From positions 1 to 8,723 of the forward strand of contig CAZBGL010000234.1 of the NCBI GenBank assembly GCA_964491375.1: a stretch of 8,723 nt of DNA, written 5' to 3'. The position numbers and the translations under genes were made by a program. Positions 5,474 through 8,723 of this stretch are shown one piece after another. The notes below the pieces were generated by a model. That model had not been told where the DNA came from, ran no database searches, and was given only the letters and a program-made list of their open reading frames with translations. The stretch is from CAZBGL01 sp964491375. GTDB taxonomy: Bacteria; Desulfobacterota; Deferrisomatia; Deferrisomatales; Deferrisomataceae. The number at the start of each line of letters is the position of its first letter. The stretch's first letter is position 1.

Positions 5474-6510
5474 GCCCGGGGTTCCCCTTCCTCTTCCTCC
5501 TGTTGGCTGGCCTCGTGGGGTGCGCCACCCCCCCCCGACCGGGCCCGGCCCTACCACGAATCGAAGGGAAGGTCTCTGTGTCCGGAAAGGGCGTGTCCGG
5601 CGCCGAGGTGTTGCTCTATCCCGCAACCTGGAGGCCGGAAGCGGACTGGACGCCCGTCGGCCGAGCCGTGTCCGGGGAGAACGGCTGGTTCGTGCTGGAG
5701 GCGCCGGCCGGCCGCTATCTCGTTGTGGCCCGCACACCGGGTCGGTTCGCCTATTTCGGCCGCAACCCGGTGCGGCTCTTCCGGGGGCTTTCCGGGCTCC
5801 ACCTGCCCCTGGTGCCGGCGCACCCCCTGGAGCGGGCCCGGGTCCCCGCCGGGCGCGAGGGGATCGAGGGCCGGGTGCTGGCCGACGGAGGGCCCCTGTC
5901 CGGGGCGCGGGTCTTCGTCTACCTGGATCCCCAAGGGGGCCTCAGGGGGCCGGGCTACGCGGTTTCGGAGCCCACGGGGGCCGACGGCCGGTTCGTGCTG
6001 GACCTGCCCCCCGGAACCTATTTCCTGGCCGCCCGGCGCCGAAGGAGTCCCGGGGTGGGGGCGCTTCACCCTGGAGACCGTTTCGGGGTGCTGCCCCATC
6101 TTCCGGTGCGGTTGGGGCGGGGCGAGAGGATCCGGGTGGCCGTGGAGACCGTCGAACTGCCCTCGGCCGAGCGCATGGCCCGGTTTCGCGCCGAAACCGC
6201 CCGCCTTTCCGGCCGGATCGTGGACCCGGCCGGCCGGCCCCTGGCCGGGATGAGGGCCTGCCTGTACCGCTCACCCCAGATGCTCGATCGGCCCGAGGCG
6301 TTCTCCGAGCCCACGGGCCACGACGGCCGGTTCGTGCTGGAGACCTCGGCCGCCGGCGTCTTGTACCTGGGAGCCCGGGAGCGCCTGGGCGGCCCGCCCG
6401 ACCCCCGGGAGCGGGTCGGTTTCTACCGCGGTCCCCAGGGAGCCCGGATCCGCATCCGGCCGGGAGATCGGGTCGGGAACCTCCTGGTGGTCGTGCCCGG
6501 GGGGCCGTGA
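5470..6510 (+). CDS. Lipoprotein with three carboxypeptidase-regulatory-like repeats
   Basis: A 346-residue exported lipoprotein. Residues 1-18 are a signal peptide with lipobox LVGC (Cys18). Three beta-sandwich repeats of the CarboxypepD_reg/transthyretin-like type follow, each opening with I/L-x-G-K/R-V/I and including a G-x-D/N-G-x-F-V-L turn: 31-118 (GENGWFVLE), 132-230 (GADGRFVLD) and 246-343 (GHDGRFVLE). Such domains give structural or binding modules at the cell surface or in the periplasm. No enzyme domain is attached, so a binding or scaffold role is inferred. The start codon overlaps the permease stop (ATGA), and its stop overlaps the next start by one base. Repeats 2 and 3 still share near-identical DNA, a sign of fairly recent or conserved internal duplication. 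Confidence 0.85.
   Translation: MSPGFPFLFLLLAGLVGCATPPRPGPALPRIEGKVSVSGKGVSGAEVLLYPATWRPEADWTPVGRAVSGENGWFVLEAPAGRYLVVARTPGRFAYFGRNPVRLFRGLSGLHLPLVPAHPLERARVPAGREGIEGRVLADGGPLSGARVFVYLDPQGGLRGPGYAVSEPTGADGRFVLDLPPGTYFLAARRRRSPGVGALHPGDRFGVLPHLPVRLGRGERIRVAVETVELPSAERMARFRAETARLSGRIVDPAGRPLAGMRACLYRSPQMLDRPEAFSEPTGHDGRFVLETSAAGVLYLGARERLGGPPDPRERVGFYRGPQGARIRIRPGDRVGNLLVVVPGGP
5968..6002 (+). repeat. Internal direct repeat, copy 1
   Basis: A 35-nt stretch inside the three-repeat lipoprotein gene matches 6307-6341 at 32 of 35 positions, including 21 identical bases at the end (5982-6002). It encodes the EPTG-x-DGRFVL turn of repeat domain 2. Confidence 0.8.
6307..6341 (+). repeat. Internal direct repeat, copy 2
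   Basis: The second copy of the 35-nt repeat, exactly 339 nt (113 codons) downstream of copy 1 and in the same reading frame. It encodes the same turn in repeat domain 3. The first repeat domain retains only a shorter match around TTCGTGCTGGAG (near 5689-5700). Confidence 0.8.
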
Positions 6511-8303
6511 TGCGCGCCGCCTGGCTCCTGCCCATACTCTTCCTCCTGCCCGCGGGGTGCGTCCCGGCCACCCAGCCCGCGCCCGTGGACACGGTGGTGT
6601 GGAGCGGAACGATCCGGGTCCGCGGGGACGTGCGCATCCCCCGGGGCCAACGCCTGGTCGTGGAACCCGGGACCCGGGTGGTGTTCGCCTTCCGGGACGA
6701 CGACGGCGACGGCTGGGGGGACGCGTCGGTCCGGGTGGAGGGGAATCTGGTGGTGCGGGGTACGGCCTCGGAGCCCGTGCGGTTCACGCCGGAGGACGAG
6801 CCGGTCCGGCCGGGCCGGTGGGGCGAGATCCGGGTGGACTTCGGTACGGTGGACGTGCGGTACGCCGTGATCGAGGGGAGCACCCGGGGGCTGCACGCCC
6901 ACTTCTGCCGGGGACGGGTCGCGGACTCGGTGTTCCGGTGGAACGTGGACGGCACGCGGCTGGGAAACTCCGCCCTCCGGGTGGAGCGGAACCTGTTCTA
7001 CGGGCATCCCGGCAAGGCCTACAACGCCCACCGGTGCCGGAACACCGTGCAGGCCAATCGGTTTCACCACAACCGGTACGGGGTCTTCCTGTTCGCCGCC
7101 GACCTCGGGTCGGTTTTCCGGGGAAACTGGTTCCGGGCGAACCGTACGGCCCTGCGCCTGGGGGATTTCTTCGCCGGTACCGTCCGCACCTCGGGAAACG
7201 ACTGGGGGGGGGCACCCCCGCAAGCCCCTCCGGACAACCCGGACGCGGAGATCCGGACCGAACCGGCCGCGGTGGAGCGGGCCGGGCCCCGGGGATGGCC
7301 GGTGTGGGCCCCTGCCTGGAGGGCGGATCTGGGCGGCTTTGCGGACGCCCCCGTCCTGTGCGCCCCCGAGGGCGTGTACGCCGCGGCCTGGAGCGGGTCC
7401 GTGGAGCGGCTGGACGTCGCCAGCGGCCGGACCCTGGACGCGGCAAGGCTCCCCGACGCGGTGGATGCCGGGGTGGCCCTCGGCCCGAAGGTGCTCGCCA
7501 CCCAGGCGTGGGACCGTGCCGTGTATCTCCTGAGCCGGCCGGACCTGGAGGTGCTGGGCCGGTTCGAGGAGGAGGCGTCCCCGGCCGACGACCACCGACA
7601 ATCCCGGCCCGTGTTCGCCGGCCGAACGCTCGTGGTGGGGACCTGGGCCGGGAGGGTCCGCGCGTTCGACACGTCGGGGGGCGCGTTGGGCCTCCTGTGG
7701 ACCCTTGAGGCCGGAGGGCCGTTCCGGGCCCCGCTGACGCGCGTTCCGGAGCGCGGGATCCTCCTGGCCCCGTGCCAGGACGGCGTGCTTTACGCGCTGG
7801 ACGAGCGCACCGGTGGGGTGCGTTGGGTCTACCGGGGCACGGGGCCGTTCCTGTCGGGGGCGGCCGTGTTCGAGGGCACCGCCTTCGTGGCGGACCGGCC
7901 GGGCCGGCTCCATGCCGTGGACCTCGACACCGGCCGGCCCCGGTGGGTTCGGGATCTGGGGGCGCCGGTGTGGTATGCGGCCCCGCGCGTGGCGGAGGGG
8001 CGGGTGTTCCAGGGCGACGACCGCGGACGGCTCCACGCCCTGGAGGCCGAGACCGGACGAACCGTGTGGGCCCGAAGGCTGGACGGAGGAATCCGGGCTC
8101 GCCCCGGAGCCGCTCCGGGGGGGCTCCTGGTCGTCCCCACCCTTTCTGGCCGGGTGTACCTTCTGGATGCGCGCACCGGGCTGGAACGGGATGTGTGGGA
8201 GGCGGGCGAGGGGGGACAGTCCGATCCCTGTTCCGCGGGCCGCCGGGTGGTGCTGGGAACCCGGGGCGTCGGCGTGACAGCCCTGGATGTTCTGGTATTT
8301 TGA
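6510..8303 (+). CDS. Lipoprotein: parallel beta-helix fused to PQQ-type beta-propeller
   Basis: A 597-residue exported lipoprotein with a signal peptide and lipobox LPAGC (Cys17). The N-terminal half (about 28-250) is a right-handed parallel beta-helix of the NosD/pectate-lyase-like type. It opens with GDVRIPRGQRLVVEPGTRVVF and an acidic DDDGDGWGD loop (63-71) that could bind calcium, and continues with rungs rich in RN/HNR turns. The C-terminal half (about 275-597) is a PQQ-like/BamB-type propeller whose blades repeat the pattern G-x-V/L-x-A-L/V-D-x-x-T/S-G-x-x-x-W: ALDERTGGVRWV, AVDLDTGRPRWV, ALEAETGRTVWA and LLDARTGLERDVW. No quinoprotein catalytic residues are recognised, so it is probably a binding or structural propeller. 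Its start overlaps the preceding lipoprotein stop by one base (TGATG). Surface or periplasmic sensing or scaffolding is inferred from the domains, not shown. Confidence 0.85.
   Translation: MRAAWLLPILFLLPAGCVPATQPAPVDTVVWSGTIRVRGDVRIPRGQRLVVEPGTRVVFAFRDDDGDGWGDASVRVEGNLVVRGTASEPVRFTPEDEPVRPGRWGEIRVDFGTVDVRYAVIEGSTRGLHAHFCRGRVADSVFRWNVDGTRLGNSALRVERNLFYGHPGKAYNAHRCRNTVQANRFHHNRYGVFLFAADLGSVFRGNWFRANRTALRLGDFFAGTVRTSGNDWGGAPPQAPPDNPDAEIRTEPAAVERAGPRGWPVWAPAWRADLGGFADAPVLCAPEGVYAAAWSGSVERLDVASGRTLDAARLPDAVDAGVALGPKVLATQAWDRAVYLLSRPDLEVLGRFEEEASPADDHRQSRPVFAGRTLVVGTWAGRVRAFDTSGGALGLLWTLEAGGPFRAPLTRVPERGILLAPCQDGVLYALDERTGGVRWVYRGTGPFLSGAAVFEGTAFVADRPGRLHAVDLDTGRPRWVRDLGAPVWYAAPRVAEGRVFQGDDRGRLHALEAETGRTVWARRLDGGIRARPGAAPGGLLVVPTLSGRVYLLDARTGLERDVWEAGEGGQSDPCSAGRRVVLGTRGVGVTALDVLVF
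8274..8301 (+). promoter_or_regulatory. Internal promoter candidate for the substrate-binding protein gene
   Basis: GTGACA (8274-8279), a 16-nt spacer and TATTTT (8296-8301) lie in the last codons of the propeller gene. They form the most AT-rich -10-like block in the neighbourhood (four of six matches; -35 five of six). Transcription would start at about 8308, the first base of the palindrome. Confidence 0.4.
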
Positions 8304-8307
8304 GAAG

Positions 8308-8325
8308 TTCCGGCGCGCGCCGGAA
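8308..8325. promoter_or_regulatory. Perfect 18-bp palindrome, operator or 5' UTR hairpin
   Basis: TTCCGGCGCGCGCCGGAA reads identically on both strands and fills half of the 34-nt gap between the propeller gene and the substrate-binding protein gene. It lies at about +1 to +18 of the promoter candidate and directly before the AGGAG ribosome site (8327-8331). No T-run follows, so it is not a typical terminator. It could be a dimer-binding operator or an mRNA stem that protects the 5' end. Confidence 0.5.
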
Positions 8326-8337
8326 AAGGAGCGGGAC

Positions 8338-8723
8338 GTGAAGCGTGGAGCGATTCTGGCTGCCGTGCTGCTTCTTGCGGGAGCGGTTGGGTCGGGGCCG
8401 GCCGCGGCCTGCGTGGGCAAGACCCTGGTGGTGGGGGCGGAGGCCACGGTCCAGGGACGGCTGGTGGCCCAGGTGATCGCGATCCTGATCAACGAGCGCA
8501 CGGGAACCACGGTCAAGATCCAGGAGTTCCCCGATGCGGACGCGGTCCACCGAGCGCTCGTGGACGGGGACGTGGACATCGGCGTGGAACGGGCGGCCAG
8601 GGCCTTGGAACGCCTGGGCCTGCCCGTCCCCCCGGAGCCTGAAAGCCGCTACCAGGCCGCCAAGGAGGCCTACCTGGAACGGCTGAACCTGGTCTGGCTC
8701 CCGCCGCTGGGGTTTGATCCCGA
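8338..8723 (+). CDS. OpuAC-like ABC transporter substrate-binding protein, partial (C-terminus beyond right edge)
   Basis: The first 128 residues of a periplasmic binding protein. The start is GTG at 8338 with AGGAG 6 nt upstream. A signal peptide (MKRG, then a Leu/Ala-rich core) ends near GPAAAC; cleavage before Cys25, or lipidation of it, are both possible. KTLVVGAEATVQGRLVAQVI, LINERTGTTVKI and HRALVDGDVDIG match the start of glycine-betaine/osmoprotectant-type binding proteins (PF04069). However, the aromatic YPEYTG-type segment that normally follows GDVDI/L is replaced by GVERAARALERLG, so the ligand is probably not a classical betaine. The gene is 34 nt downstream of the propeller lipoprotein on the same strand, with its own promoter candidate and palindrome. 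No permease or ATPase partner is within the window. Confidence 0.8.
   Translation, partial: MKRGAILAAVLLLAGAVGSGPAAACVGKTLVVGAEATVQGRLVAQVIAILINERTGTTVKIQEFPDADAVHRALVDGDVDIGVERAARALERLGLPVPPEPESRYQAAKEAYLERLNLVWLPPLGFDP

Noticed and set aside
2669..5737. A 1022-codon open frame on the minus strand
   Set aside because: Only its last 145 codons are the Hsp20 gene. The rest is antisense to well-supported plus-strand genes and has low-complexity Pro/Arg/Gly composition, as expected in high-GC DNA.
5520..6509. An upstream in-frame extension of the beta-helix/propeller protein
   Set aside because: The extension is a shadow of the three-repeat lipoprotein gene. The ATG at 6510 starts a proper signal peptide with lipobox, so the real start is there.
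8308..8325. Palindrome before the substrate-binding protein gene as a Rho-independent terminator
   Set aside because: It is followed by AAAAGGAG on the plus strand, not a T-run, and there is a gene start 13 nt later. An operator or hairpin role fits better.
6423..8579. Long minus-strand open frames opposite the beta-helix/propeller gene
   Set aside because: No domain is recognisable, composition is Pro/Arg-rich, and the plus strand encodes clear repeated blades. They are GC-driven shadow frames.

Overview
The window is very GC-rich and densely coded, with only short intergenic gaps. It holds ten genes: eight complete, one cut by each window edge. CxxCH haem motifs, a Geobacter-style HAMP protein and PQQ-like/carboxypeptidase-regulatory lipoproteins suggest a high-GC Desulfobacterota bacterium of the Desulfuromonadia/Deferrisoma type, a metal- or sulfur-respiring deltaproteobacterium. 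This assignment is an inference from gene style only; no marker gene is present.

Left part (1-2724): a divergent redox region. On the minus strand a two-TM HAMP protein (840-1448) is followed 4 nt later by an exported multihaem cytochrome c (1-835, six haem motifs visible, cut by the left edge). Divergent from it, on the plus strand, are a small di-haem cytochrome, probably a lipoprotein (1624-2028), and a FixJ/NarL-type response regulator (2056-2724). The 175-nt gap between the two pairs carries a TTGACA-N17-TACTCT promoter candidate with an inverted repeat over its -35 box.

Middle (2669-3169): an Hsp20 small heat-shock protein on the minus strand overlaps the 3' end of the response regulator tail to tail by 56 bp. 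It has a good-looking promoter of its own (TTGACA-N17-TACGGT) in the 63-bp gap shared with the next operon.

Right part (3170-8723): a tightly coupled plus-strand operon in which successive genes overlap by 11, 4, 4 and 1 nt. The order is: a CDC48-class AAA protein whose Walker A lysine, Walker B acids, sensor-1 Asn and pore loop are all lost (a predicted pseudo-ATPase); a short FmdE-type metal-binding domain protein; a CSCG-motif permease of the ArsP_1/SO_0444 type; a lipoprotein of three carboxypeptidase-regulatory-like repeats; and a lipoprotein fusing a parallel beta-helix to a PQQ-type beta-propeller. After a 34-nt gap with a promoter candidate and a perfect 18-bp palindrome comes an ABC-type OpuAC-like substrate-binding protein, cut by the right edge. 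The coupling suggests one envelope system in which a metal or metalloid permease works with an FmdE protein, two surface or periplasmic lipoproteins and a non-catalytic AAA scaffold. That function is inferred, and this operon is the best candidate for something undescribed. No tRNA, rRNA, CRISPR array, IS element or convincing Rho-independent terminator was seen.
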